64,000 nucleotides of DNA. It comes from Calorimonas adulescens. GTDB lineage: Bacteria; Bacillota; Thermoanaerobacteria; Thermoanaerobacterales; UBA4877. Position numbers and translations under genes: made by a program. The notes beneath the pieces are model-generated. The model was not told the DNA's origin. It did not search any database and saw only the letters and a list, made by a program, of their open reading frames with translations. Location: assembly GCF_008274215.1 (NCBI RefSeq), contig NZ_VTPS01000001.1, positions 186,001 to 250,000 on the forward strand. Direction: 5' to 3'. Below, one piece after another: positions 9,172 through 17,974 of this stretch. Every line of letters begins with the position of its first letter. Within the stretch, counting starts at the first letter, position 1.

Positions 9172-10535
9172 GAAGATTCACCTACCATTTTCTTTAGCTG
9201 CATCGCTATTGCGTACTCCAGCCGTTTTTTAGTTATCTCACAACCCAGTCTGTACGTCTTATCAAGCCCGCCGCCAATCTTTATGTTGGATGCATGACAA
9301 CCGCCGCTGCAGTAAAATTTTGCCCAGCAGTTTCTGCACTCTTCTTTCGTATATATATTGCTGTTTAGAAACGCCTTTCCTATATTTTCATCTTTTATCC
9401 CATCAAAAATATTGCCCATAACGTATTCATCCATCCCTACAAACTGATGACAGGGATATATCTTACCTGATGGGTCAACCGCCAGGTATTCAAACCCTGC
9501 CCCGCAACCTGTTATCCTTTTGAGTATACATGGACCACCGTTTAGGTCTATATTAAAGTGATAAAAGTTTATAGGTTTCCCCTCTCTTTCCCTTTCTAAA
9601 CAAAATCTCATAAGTTTCTCATACTCACTAAAGATTGATGGCAGATCATCCTCCGTTAATGCAAATCGTTCATCTTTTGATACTACAGGTTCCAAGGAAA
9701 TCTCTTTATAACCAAGGTCGGCAATGGCTCTTACATCCTCTGTAAAATCAAGGTTACACCTTGTATATGTGCCCCTTATGTAGTACTCTTTGTCTCCTCT
9801 TTTGCTTAATAGTTTATTTATATTTTTTAAAACAATGTCATATGTACCTTCATTGGCGTGATTGTGTCTAAACCTATCGTTGACCTCTTTCCTGCCGTCA
9901 AGACTTAAGACCACATTATACATGTTCTCATTTATAAAATCTATTGCCCCATCATCTAATAGGGTTGCATTTGTGGTTATGGTAAAGCTGAATTCTTTAT
10001 TATGCTCCATGCCCTTCTGTTTCGCATAGTACACCATGTCTTTCACAACATCAAAATTCATCAACGGTTCTCCACCAAAAAAGTCTATCTCCAGCAATTT
10101 AGTGTTTCCTGAGTTTTTTATTAGAAAATCTACACACTGTCTCCCTGTTTCCAAACTCATATAGCATCTATCTTGATTATAGCTTCCTGATGACGCAAAG
10201 CAGTAGTCACATTTTAAATTGCAGTCATGCGCAGGATGTACGCATAAAGCCTTAACTACTGGTTTATAGCCATTCATACTGTAACCCATACCGGGATCCA
10301 TTGAGAACAGTTGTCCACCTTCAACAAGCTCATTTACCTCATTTATTGCTTCTGTTATTTCTTCTTCACCGTATTTAAATTTCAAAAGTTCAACTATTTC
10401 ATCCTCCATATGGTTGGGATAAAGTTCCAATATATCATAGGTCAAATCATCTACAAGGTGAATAGACCCAGAGTTTACATCCAGCACTATATTTAGCCCA
10501 TCAATTTTGAATCTATGAATCATATATATACCCAT
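9168..10535 (-). CDS. scfB: SCIFF peptide maturase (radical SAM, SPASM-type)
   Basis: A radical SAM enzyme that installs thioether bridges in the SCIFF peptide. It has an N-terminal peptide-recognition region, the radical SAM cluster motif CNLKCDYC near residue 108, and a C-terminal SPASM-type Cys-rich region (CGAGFEY, CHQF, CRNCWAKFYCSGGCHA) for extra iron-sulfur clusters. Length (455) matches the family. The called start has GGAGG directly abutting the ATG; the ATG four codons later (10,523) has 12-base spacing, so either may be used. The substrate gene scfA lies just upstream. Confidence 0.95.
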   Translation of the reverse strand: MGIYMIHRFKIDGLNIVLDVNSGSIHLVDDLTYDILELYPNHMEDEIVELLKFKYGEEEITEAINEVNELVEGGQLFSMDPGMGYSMNGYKPVVKALCVHPAHDCNLKCDYCFASSGSYNQDRCYMSLETGRQCVDFLIKNSGNTKLLEIDFFGGEPLMNFDVVKDMVYYAKQKGMEHNKEFSFTITTNATLLDDGAIDFINENMYNVVLSLDGRKEVNDRFRHNHANEGTYDIVLKNINKLLSKRGDKEYYIRGTYTRCNLDFTEDVRAIADLGYKEISLEPVVSKDERFALTEDDLPSIFSEYEKLMRFCLEREREGKPINFYHFNIDLNGGPCILKRITGCGAGFEYLAVDPSGKIYPCHQFVGMDEYVMGNIFDGIKDENIGKAFLNSNIYTKEECRNCWAKFYCSGGCHASNIKIGGGLDKTYRLGCEITKKRLEYAIAMQLKKMVGESS

Positions 10536-10544
10536 CCTCCAGGA

Positions 10545-10591
10545 AAAAATTTAAAAAGCAGTAGATATTAGATCAACTAATATTTACTGCT
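10545..10591 (-). terminator. Rho-independent terminator/attenuator between scfA and scfB
   Basis: Minus-strand hairpin with arms AGCAGTAAATATTAG and CTAATATCTACTGCT (10,557-10,591), one mismatch per arm, followed by a broken T-run (TTTTTAAATTTTTT). It falls in the 70-base gap between the peptide gene and the maturase gene, where partial termination would give much more precursor mRNA than enzyme mRNA. Confidence 0.75.
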
Positions 10592-10605
10592 TAGCTGCCC
10601 ATTTT

Positions 10606-10740
10606 TCAGTTTTTTGGGCATTTTTGATTTGCAACTGTGCAGGAGGTTTTGCATGCAGACTGACACGAGGCATGACATCCCTCACAATCAGATATATTCA
10701 CTTTATTTTGAGGTACATTTAAAGTCCTAATATGTTTCAA
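10606..10740 (-). CDS. scfA: SCIFF ribosomal peptide precursor (six cysteines in forty-five)
   Basis: A 44-residue peptide, begun by TTG with AGGAGGGG eight bases upstream. The N-terminus reads MKHIRTLN and the core carries six cysteines at residues 19, 22, 26, 30, 34 and 41, exactly the hallmark of SCIFF peptides. Cys-Thr/Ser-rich core residues are cross-linked by ScfB. SCIFF is near-universal in Clostridia; its cellular job is unknown. A TATAAT at 10,774-10,779 lies 33 bases upstream but has only a weak -35. The gene is easily missed because it is short and uses a TTG start. Confidence 0.95.
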   Translation of the reverse strand: MKHIRTLNVPQNKVNISDCEGCHASCQSACKTSCTVANQKCPKN

Positions 10741-10807
10741 ACCAATCCCCTCCTAACGTTTAAATTCTTCATTATTATATCATAAGTTTGCTGATAAGAA
10801 AATAAGT

Positions 10808-11182
10808 TTATAGGTTTACCCCTAAGATACCACCAAGTGTTCCCACAAGTATTCCAACAGCAATGTCTACCAACAAATTTGTATCAGGCTGAAATTCCTT
10901 AAGTAATATCATTGAAAATACTAATAAGAGTGCTGTGTATATAAATCCAGCCAGTCCACCGGTTATCCATCCCTTGCTTCTTGTCTGTCTTGCTGACAGA
11001 ATGCCAGATAAAAATATGGTAGCAGCCGACACAACTCTTGTTACAATCGGCATGGAACTTTCGGAAACTGAAGTGAACCTGAGTAGCATTCCGTAAATTA
11101 AAAATATGATTATGGCAATTATATATCCTATAAGCACGCTTTTGATAACACTTCTAAACGAGCTCGCCATTTCTCTGTCCAA
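10808..11182 (-). CDS. TIGR04086-type membrane protein
   Basis: A 124-residue protein with four predicted membrane segments (about 15-37, 48-65, 76-97 and 103-122). Its position between yajC and scfA is typical of the TIGR04086 family of Clostridia, whose function is unknown. I start it at TTG 11,182 because GGGGGTGG lies six bases upstream; a longer frame begins at 11,203. It stands alone between the yajC terminator and the scfA promoter region. Confidence 0.7.
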   Translation of the reverse strand: MDREMASSFRSVIKSVLIGYIIAIIIFLIYGMLLRFTSVSESSMPIVTRVVSAATIFLSGILSARQTRSKGWITGGLAGFIYTALLLVFSMILLKEFQPDTNLLVDIAVGILVGTLGGILGVNL

Positions 11183-11250
11183 TACTATCCACCCCCTAAA
11201 CACTTAATCATATTACAAAATATGATTCAAATAAAAAAATATAACCACAG

Positions 11251-11271
11251 AAAAAAGACTGCGAAGCAGTC
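11251..11271 (-). terminator. Rho-independent terminator after yajC
   Basis: The perfect hairpin GACTGC-TTC-GCAGTC (11,257-11,271) is followed on the minus strand by TTTTTT. It begins two bases past the yajC stop codon, ending the tgt-yajC transcript. Confidence 0.85.
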
Positions 11272-11273
11272 TT

Positions 11274-11597
11274 TTACTGGTTGTTTCCTTCCTTTTTATC
11301 TTCTTTTTCCACTTTGTTCTCTTTTGACGGCGCCTTATTTAGTATACCACCAACAGCCCACTTGGCTATTTTCAGTTTCACCTTGTCTGCACCAACCTCT
11401 ATAGTTACTGCATCGTCTTTAATGTTGAGTATTTTCCCGTAAATGCCACTTTTGGTTATGATCTCGTCTCCCGGTGTTAGCGAGGCCAACATCTCTTTTT
11501 CCTTTTTGTCCCTCTGTTGTTGTGGCAGTATGATAAGGAGATAAAATATACCTACGAAAACCACCAGCTCAATTATCAGGACCATCGTTTGGTTCAT
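11274..11597 (-). CDS. yajC: Preprotein translocase subunit YajC
   Basis: A 107-residue protein with one N-terminal membrane helix (about 5-24), the motif LPQQQRDKKEKEML and a YajC beta-barrel-like domain (LTPGDEIITKSGIYGKI), then a charged tail. YajC associates with SecDF. It follows tgt by 27 bases, the classic queA-tgt-yajC-secDF order, though here secDF are separated by the SCIFF genes. Confidence 0.94.
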   Translation of the reverse strand: MNQTMVLIIELVVFVGIFYLLIILPQQQRDKKEKEMLASLTPGDEIITKSGIYGKILNIKDDAVTIEVGADKVKLKIAKWAVGGILNKAPSKENKVEKEDKKEGNNQ

Positions 11598-11624
11598 AAT
11601 ATCCCTCCCTTCTTTTTTTCTATT

Positions 11625-13387
<1,763 letters not shown>

Positions 13388-13405
13388 TATTCATCCCCCA
13401 TTCAA

Positions 13406-13426
13406 TTAAATTATAAGCATAGCATC
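13406..13426 (-). pseudogene. queA: Stranded original 3' end of host queA
   Basis: On the minus strand this reads GAT GCT ATG CTT ATA ATT TAA, i.e. DAMLII-stop, the expected QueA C-terminus. The base triplet before it is GGG, completing GDAMLII. The rest of queA lies beyond the prophage at 63,812-64,000, where the reading frame ends GDAMLIV-stop. This is the displaced host half of the attachment site. Confidence 0.85.
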
Positions 13427-13430
13427 CCCC
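13416..13430. other. attL, left prophage junction
   Basis: The plus-strand sequence AGCATAGCATCCCC (13,416-13,429) matches AGCATTGCATCTCC at 63,822-63,835, with GCATC (13,422-13,426) as the longest identical core. A short imperfect core is expected for a large serine integrase. The outer side is host (queA end, PsiE/CorC-like gene); the inner side is phage. In the reconstructed attP, GAGCAT and ATGCTC would flank the core as an inverted repeat. Confidence 0.8.
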
Positions 13431-13482
13431 ATGCTCACGGGAAGCAGGAGGAATGCTCATCATGCACTATCACAAGTAATTA

Positions 13483-13511
13483 ATTATAACAAACATAGCG
13501 GTCTTTTTCAA
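13483..13511 (-). promoter_or_regulatory. Outward-facing phage promoter reading across attL into the tgt operon
   Basis: Minus strand: TTGAAA (13,506-13,511), 17-base spacer, TATAAT (13,483-13,488). It lies inside the prophage left end and no phage gene lies downstream, so it must fire out over attL into the PsiE/CorC-tgt-yajC genes. Confidence 0.7.
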
Positions 13512-13530
13512 CCGCCGAAATTGCCTCTAA

Positions 13531-13597
13531 ACAGCCCCGTTTTCATCATGTGGTATTTATGTATTCAAAGTTTCGTATGACTTTTGCACGGGGCTGT
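13531..13597 (-). terminator. Long inverted repeat at the prophage left end, probable terminator
   Basis: ACAGCCCCGT (13,531-13,540) and ACGGGGCTGT (13,588-13,597) are perfect 10-base arms around a 47-base loop region. It begins 14 bases after the stop of the leftmost phage gene and is followed by TTTAGAGG on the minus strand, so it could end phage transcription before the outward promoter. The long loop is unusual for a simple terminator. Confidence 0.5.
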
Positions 13598-13610
13598 ATT
13601 TTGATAAAAA

Positions 13611-14252
13611 CTATATTTTGTTACCAATCTTATATACCTTATCTTTCCCTTTTCCGGAACCTTTAATGAATGAATCTATCCAAATAACTTTTCCGCTTTT
13701 GTAATGCCGGAAATGCCCTCGGACCGTAAACTGACCGCTTGGAGATTTTCGATATCCGGATGCAGCAAAGTGCCTTTTCCCGCTACTGCTTTTCATGAGA
13801 TAAACTGTGGATGCCGAGCTTCTACTCTTCTTGCTTTGGTTTTTCTGAACATTTTTTCGCAGGCTGTGGACTTCGCTGTTCTCTCGTTCATTCTCTTCCA
13901 GGACTTCCGTCTCAGTTTCTTTGCAGTATGCCATAAAAGCCATTGCTGAACAGTAAACGGTGAGTACAGATTGCTTATCTTCACTGCTCAGGTCCGTTCT
14001 ATCCTTAACCAAATCAAGCAGTCCGTCTGGTCGTATTCTATATTCCATCATTCCAAGACTTAATCCCTTATGACTTACATAGAGCCTTATCTTCGATTCA
14101 TTCCGGAACCCTTTGATAACATAACCGGACTCGGTGCAATCTATCTTACATGCCGGTAAAACCGGAGGATACCGGCGAACAATGTCCTTGTTCTTGTCTC
14201 TCCAGTCAAGGAGAAACTCGGTATCCTTTATGGTTAAAACAATCTTATCCAT
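13611..14252 (-). CDS. Phage protein of unknown function
   Basis: A 213-residue protein. The first half looks globular; a Lys/Ser-rich linker (about 125-150) follows; the last 60 residues contain a basic, aromatic motif (FTVRGHFRHYKSGKVIWID) that recurs in phage proteins of Firmicutes. I do not recognise a function. It is the last gene of the far-left operon, whose promoter carries repressor operators, and it ends at a long hairpin. It could be a nucleic-acid-binding or host-interaction protein; that is a guess from its basic tail. Confidence 0.6.
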   Translation of the reverse strand: MDKIVLTIKDTEFLLDWRDKNKDIVRRYPPVLPACKIDCTESGYVIKGFRNESKIRLYVSHKGLSLGMMEYRIRPDGLLDLVKDRTDLSSEDKQSVLTVYCSAMAFMAYCKETETEVLEENERENSEVHSLRKNVQKNQSKKSRSSASTVYLMKSSSGKRHFAASGYRKSPSGQFTVRGHFRHYKSGKVIWIDSFIKGSGKGKDKVYKIGNKI

Positions 14253-14267
14253 CTTTCATCCTCCTCG

Positions 14268-14417
14268 TTAATTATCAGCCTCCTCTACTCTTATCAGCCA
14301 GTCAGGTCCGAATGCAATCCGGTATTCATTTCTCATGGCTATAGCTTCCTCTAAAGTATCAAATTCATCAATATCCTCCCATGGATGGCCTTTGTATTTG
14401 CCTCTAACTTTATACAT
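14268..14417 (-). CDS. Small phage protein (49 aa)
   Basis: An open frame of 49 residues with an excellent AAGGAGG site nine bases before its ATG. The peptide starts MYKVRGKYKG and is acidic towards the end (DIDEFDTLEEA, VEEADN). It is a short single-domain protein of unknown function. It sits between two genes of the far-left operon with short gaps, which supports real coding. Confidence 0.6.
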   Translation of the reverse strand: MYKVRGKYKGHPWEDIDEFDTLEEAIAMRNEYRIAFGPDWLIRVEEADN

Positions 14418-14434
14418 TTACACTACCTCCTTGA

Positions 14435-14926
14435 TTAACGTATGGCTTGATAGTGTTCTTCAAAGATTTCATCGATGGCATCAGCCGTATCCCCACATAT
14501 GCTCCATTGTGCTTTATCGCCGCCCCACCAGAGCTTCACGGCTCTGTCACTGGTGTCAACTTCGATATGAGGTCCTCCGGTTGCTATTGTCACCGCAACA
14601 CCTCTGTACTCACCATCACCGCCAATATGATATTCGATATCAAGAGCATCTTCAAAGTAGCTGTATAAATCAGTTGCTTCTCCATTATCCAGTTTTTCAC
14701 GGATTGCTTCGAGTTCTTCCTTCATTTCTTGAAGTTCTTCTTGTTCCGCTTCGGTCAACTGGCCATTATCTTTGTCTTCATAATCTGCTATATCTTGTTC
14801 TAACTCTTCGGCTCGTTCTTCCAGCTCATCCCTGCTTTGCGGATTTGCAGATAACTCGTCAAGCTCTTGGGCTATTTTTCTTACCCTTTTCAGGCATTCT
14901 TCTTCGTAAAATCTACTATTACTCAT
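14435..14926 (-). CDS. Phage/ICE-type hypothetical protein with coiled coil and C-terminal GGP-VDT domain
   Basis: A 163-residue acidic protein. Residues 10-90 form a Glu-rich coiled coil; the C-terminal 75 residues hold a conserved pattern (TGGPHIEVDTSD, KLWWGGDKAQW) that I have seen in proteins of Firmicutes conjugative elements and phages without a known role. Small acidic proteins in repressor-controlled phage operons are often anti-defence factors or DNA mimics, which is only a possibility here. A hairpin with arms TGGGCGG/CCGCCCA lies just upstream of its ribosome site. Confidence 0.6.
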   Translation of the reverse strand: MSNSRFYEEECLKRVRKIAQELDELSANPQSRDELEERAEELEQDIADYEDKDNGQLTEAEQEELQEMKEELEAIREKLDNGEATDLYSYFEDALDIEYHIGGDGEYRGVAVTIATGGPHIEVDTSDRAVKLWWGGDKAQWSICGDTADAIDEIFEEHYQAIR

Positions 14927-14977
14927 CTTTCTACTCCTTTCTGGGCGGTTTCGCCGCCGCCCATCGGCTATTCATGT

Positions 14978-15154
14978 TTACTTTCTTTCATCCTCTTCAA
15001 CCTTGATGCCGCAGTACGGGCAATACTTTATAGGAACCAGTTTTCCGTCTATTACCATGTAGGGCATTACATCATGCAGGTTAACTTCCGGCTTTCCGGT
15101 TCCCTGTCTGCAAGTGTGGACCAGGTGCTCATGACCAGGTACTTCTTTCAGCAA
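14978..15154 (-). CDS. Small zinc-ribbon-like protein (58 aa)
   Basis: The frame begins at TTG 15,154, eight bases after GGGGAGG and directly after the stop of the upstream gene. The peptide ends YCPYCGIKVEEDERK, so a CxxC knuckle is present, with HTC near residue 15 as possible second ligands. Such short zinc-ribbon proteins are common in phages as DNA- or protein-binding adaptors. No specific function can be read. Confidence 0.65.
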   Translation of the reverse strand: MLKEVPGHEHLVHTCRQGTGKPEVNLHDVMPYMVIDGKLVPIKYCPYCGIKVEEDERK

Positions 15155-15589
15155 CTATTTCACCTCCCCTGCCATGTAGTCATACAGCTTGGCTTTCAGC
15201 TTCATAACGTCGCACTCAAGGTCTTCAATCATTACTTTGTAGGATTCAGCCTGGTTTTTATATCCTGCGGCTTCTCTCTTTGCTGTCATTAACGCTTCAT
15301 TAAGCTCTTCTATGTTTGTCTTTAACATTGACTCTCTTTTTAAAACTGTTTCATATGCTTCTTTAAGACTACTAAGCTGTTTTGCCATCTCTAATTTTGC
15401 ATCTTCAGCTTTTTGCACTTCATTGATGTAATACCGAGTCGTACAGCCAAAATCGTTTTCAATATTCTGTTCTGCTATCTCAAAGGCTCCGTCGAATGCT
15501 GCTGCCAAGTAGCTATCTGTTCCAAGCTCTGCTACCATCTGTCTGATTTTTTCAAGAGTCTTGCGCTCCATTTCTTTGGTTGCTGTCAT
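15155..15589 (-). CDS. Phage coiled-coil protein, first gene of the far-left operon
   Basis: A 144-residue protein, mostly helical, with a long coiled coil from about residue 55 onwards and no recognised domain. Its ATG follows AGGAGG and a strong promoter whose spacer is a repressor operator, so the whole operon (15,589 down to 13,611) should be silent in the lysogen and switched on at induction. Function unknown. Confidence 0.6.
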   Translation of the reverse strand: MTATKEMERKTLEKIRQMVAELGTDSYLAAAFDGAFEIAEQNIENDFGCTTRYYINEVQKAEDAKLEMAKQLSSLKEAYETVLKRESMLKTNIEELNEALMTAKREAAGYKNQAESYKVMIEDLECDVMKLKAKLYDYMAGEVK

Positions 15590-15603
15590 TTCAACTACCT
15601 CCT

Positions 15604-15621
15604 ACTTACCGTTTGGTAAGT
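15604..15621. promoter_or_regulatory. Repressor operator, between promoter and first gene
   Basis: The 18-base palindrome ACTTACCGTTTGGTAAGT lies between the promoter and the ribosome site of the 15,589 gene. Same motif family as the operators at 15,644, 49,594, 59,927 and 60,182. Confidence 0.75.
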
Positions 15622-15637
15622 TTTAATTCTTGACTTC

Positions 15638-15666
15638 ATTCTAACTTACCAATATGTAAGTGTCAA
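15638..15666 (-). promoter_or_regulatory. Consensus promoter with an operator filling its spacer (15,644-15,661)
   Basis: Minus strand: TTGACA (15,661-15,666), 17-base spacer, TAGAAT (15,638-15,643). The operator ACTTACCAATATGTAAGT occupies the spacer. The CI/Cro promoter at 60,176-60,204 has the same -35, -10 and spacer design, so the same repressor probably shuts both. The stretch 15,667-15,861 holds only AT-rich sequence with loosely repeated AAGCCTTG/AAGCTTCTG motifs and no gene. Confidence 0.8.
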
Positions 15667-15861
15667 TCAAATAATTTATTTTTTATAAAATTTTTTATTA
15701 TCAAGTTTTACATTTATGGCAAAGGAGCAAAAGCCTCTGAGAGCTTCCCAGTTGCTTTATAAGCCTTGATAATGCAAGCCTATAGTTTTATATTCAAAAC
15801 GTCTGAAAGCTTCTGAAAATCGAAAATCCCGTAAGCCTTGTAAATAGTGGATTTTTTGGCA

Positions 15862-15904
15862 AAAAAATAAAGCCCCCTCAAGGATTTTCTCCAAGAGAGG
15901 GCTT
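15862..15904 (-). terminator. Rho-independent terminator after the holin gene
   Basis: Minus-strand hairpin with arms AAGCCCTCTC.. and ..GAGGGGGCTT followed by TATTTTTTT. It starts just after the holin stop codon and probably ends the late (structural and lysis) transcript. Confidence 0.85.
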
Positions 15905-15910
15905 AACTTG

Positions 15911-16300
15911 TTACTTGCTCTTTTGTTCTTTGACGGCCTGTTCAATTTTTGCAGTGAGCCAGGTGTCGAGGTCTCCGTATAACGACTCAAGCAATTCTTT
16001 GGTTTTCTGCGATAACAGTTTAACAGCCATTTCTTTTGCTGTGTTAAACGCTGTCTTTTGTGCTTCTGCATCAAAGGTTCCTGCTTTCTTAAGGCTGTCA
16101 ACATAGGTCTGCGCTGTGTAGGTTACTGCTGTATAAACGGCATCGGCGGCCTCGTAGAGAGCCTGTTGCAGGGTATCGTTGTCTATGGTGGCAATTGCTT
16201 CATTTGTTTTAGTCTTAAAGTATTTCACGAGGAAGGTAACTAAAACCGGTATGGCCGGAATGATTACTACCTGAATTAAAGTCGTAAGTATTTCGTTCAC
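15911..16300 (-). CDS. Phage holin, LL-H type
   Basis: A 129-residue protein with one N-terminal membrane segment (about 5-27) and a long helical cytoplasmic domain with repeated Ala residues. Composition, length and position next to the amidase fit the phage LL-H holin family, which makes the membrane hole that releases the lysin. It is the last gene of the late transcript and has a terminator right after it. Confidence 0.8.
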   Translation of the reverse strand: MNEILTTLIQVVIIPAIPVLVTFLVKYFKTKTNEAIATIDNDTLQQALYEAADAVYTAVTYTAQTYVDSLKKAGTFDAEAQKTAFNTAKEMAVKLLSQKTKELLESLYGDLDTWLTAKIEQAVKEQKSK

Positions 16301-16317
16301 AATTCACTCCTCCTTTT

Positions 16318-17337
16318 TTATACGAGCGAAACATCACTGATGTTCACCCAGCTAACTATTTCTTTGAGCAACACTTTTCCGTCACCGAGTTGCTGCACCG
16401 TATATGTGTTATTTTTTACCCAGTCAGGGATTGCCTGGCCCGTACTATACTTGGCAGCACTGCTTTTAATCTTAACCTTGCTACCGACTGTTATGGATGC
16501 AGAAGCTGATTCTACACTGACCGTTGTTCCTCCCTGGGTGGTAATAAAGGTATCGAAGCCATCAGCCTTAAGCTTTGCAGCCATGTTGTCAGCATTTTCT
16601 TTCTTGGAATATGCTCCTACCTGAACTTTATACAGGTTTCCTACCTGCACAAGCATGGTATCATATCCCTTAGCCTTAATAGCCTCCAGTGTCTTTTCGG
16701 CATTGGCTTTAACCCCGTAGGCACCAACCTGCACCCTGTAAAGAACGGTCCCTGATGCTGAATTGCCTTGATTTCCTGTGGAGGATTCGCTGCCTTTCAA
16801 TGCCGCTATGATAGCATCAAATTGAAATTCGGAGCCTGGGCAATTTGGCTTTGTGACCGGATTTATTTGATAGTGCCCGACAATATGTTCACGGTCAAGC
16901 GGTATTTCAACGCCGTAAATGCGTTTTACCTCGCTTCGGATAAATTTAATCAGTTCAATTGTAGCAGCAAGCTGTGCATCCGTGAGCTTACCCTTTGTCT
17001 TGGCCCATATCCCTTCATGTTCGATGCTCACGGTATAATAATTGGCATTGGTCTTACGCTCTCTAACGGCTGCAAGGGTACTTTTCCCGTAGTACACACT
17101 CGAACTTGCGTCTGTGCTGGTTCCGTTGCACCATGCTCCATCCGTGAGTGGAACAAGCTGTGATACTCTTCCATCCTGAGCGACTACGAAATGAGCCGAT
17201 GCTTGAGCTTGCGGGTTGCAGAGCCAGCTTACTGCGCCTTCATAACTTCCTTCGGTAATGTGGCACACAATCATGTCAGGCTTCCAGCCTTTACGACCAT
17301 CGTATTTGTTTGGTGACGGCCTCTGGGTTATGTTCAT
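16318..17337 (-). CDS. N-acetylmuramoyl-L-alanine amidase endolysin with SPOR repeats
   Basis: The phage lysin, cutting the bond between muramic acid and L-alanine in peptidoglycan. Residues 1-175 are an Amidase_2 domain with zinc ligands in VCHITEG (His26), GHYQINP (His155) and PNCPG (Cys166). Two SPOR-like repeats follow (YRVQVGAYG at 200, YKVQVGAYS about 40 residues later), then a C-terminal SH3-like domain (TVGSKVKIKSSAAKY). SPOR domains bind denuded glycan strands. I start it at ATG 17,337 (GGGGAG six bases upstream) rather than the TTG at 17,355. Confidence 0.92.
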   Translation of the reverse strand: MNITQRPSPNKYDGRKGWKPDMIVCHITEGSYEGAVSWLCNPQAQASAHFVVAQDGRVSQLVPLTDGAWCNGTSTDASSSVYYGKSTLAAVRERKTNANYYTVSIEHEGIWAKTKGKLTDAQLAATIELIKFIRSEVKRIYGVEIPLDREHIVGHYQINPVTKPNCPGSEFQFDAIIAALKGSESSTGNQGNSASGTVLYRVQVGAYGVKANAEKTLEAIKAKGYDTMLVQVGNLYKVQVGAYSKKENADNMAAKLKADGFDTFITTQGGTTVSVESASASITVGSKVKIKSSAAKYSTGQAIPDWVKNNTYTVQQLGDGKVLLKEIVSWVNISDVSLV

Positions 17338-17351
17338 GTCTATCTCCCCTT

Positions 17352-17636
17352 TCAAACTTGACTATTTTGATTTCCGATGTCCTCGTCTGGGATGTATTTA
17401 TCACCGTATAATTTCTTAAGCTTGATTTGGTTTTCCATCTTCGCCTTGTTATAATAAAAACCCGTAGCTGTTGCCATCTCTGCGGCTGCTGCGGGGATTA
17501 AATAACTTAGCGGAGTGAGGTCCATTGTTCTCCATATCATGATGCAAGCGAAAATGAGAACGAATAGGTTTACAATGGACACGCCAATGAATATTTTCTT
17601 TGAAAACTCAGGAGGATTTCTTTTCTTGCCTCGCAT
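17352..17636 (-). CDS. Small phage membrane protein next to the lysis genes
   Basis: A 94-residue protein with two hydrophobic segments (about 15-38 and 43-65), a basic N-terminus and a charged tail. Its position just upstream of the lysin suggests a lysis accessory or second holin, but no family is recognised. I prefer the ATG at 17,636, four to five bases after GGGGGTGA; the open frame starts at GTG 17,654. Confidence 0.65.
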   Translation of the reverse strand: MRGKKRNPPEFSKKIFIGVSIVNLFVLIFACIMIWRTMDLTPLSYLIPAAAAEMATATGFYYNKAKMENQIKLKKLYGDKYIPDEDIGNQNSQV

Positions 17637-17650
17637 ATAATCACCCCCAA

Positions 17651-17974
17651 TCACAGGAAATTGTCAACCCCTTGCTCATTAAGGAAATCTTTCTGTTCAT
17701 GCTTAACAGCTCGTGCATACTCCAGAGCCTTTTCCATCTCTCCGTTGCATTTACTGTCAAGCCGTTTTATGGATTGAGCCGTAGCTTCACCGAGTGCTAT
17801 TGCTGCTCCAACACCTTTGATAAGCAAGAGCTCGTTTTTTTTTCTTGCTTCCTCCTGTTTGTCTCTTTTGGCATCACGCCTTGTAATTGATTTTTGAATT
17901 GCCCAGAAGCACAGTCCTGTAACAGCGGACGGTATCCCCATCAGGGCGAGAAGTGATAAAAAATCAATTGCCAA
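17651..17974 (-). CDS. Small phage membrane-anchored protein
   Basis: The protein begins (M)AIDFLSLLALMGIPSAV, an N-terminal membrane anchor, followed by a basic region and a helical, charged domain (107 residues). I start it at TTG 17,974 because AAGGAG lies eight bases upstream, inside the end of the reverse transcriptase gene; the open frame extends to 18,031. It is common beside phage lysis genes of Clostridia; a role as lysis accessory is an inference from position. Confidence 0.6.
   Translation of the reverse strand: MAIDFLSLLALMGIPSAVTGLCFWAIQKSITRRDAKRDKQEEARKKNELLLIKGVGAAIALGEATAQSIKRLDSKCNGEMEKALEYARAVKHEQKDFLNEQGVDNFL

Noticed and set aside
13420-13460. Repeated ATGCTCA copies as a separate direct repeat
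   Set aside because: Better explained as parts of the phage attachment-site arms; too short to call alone.
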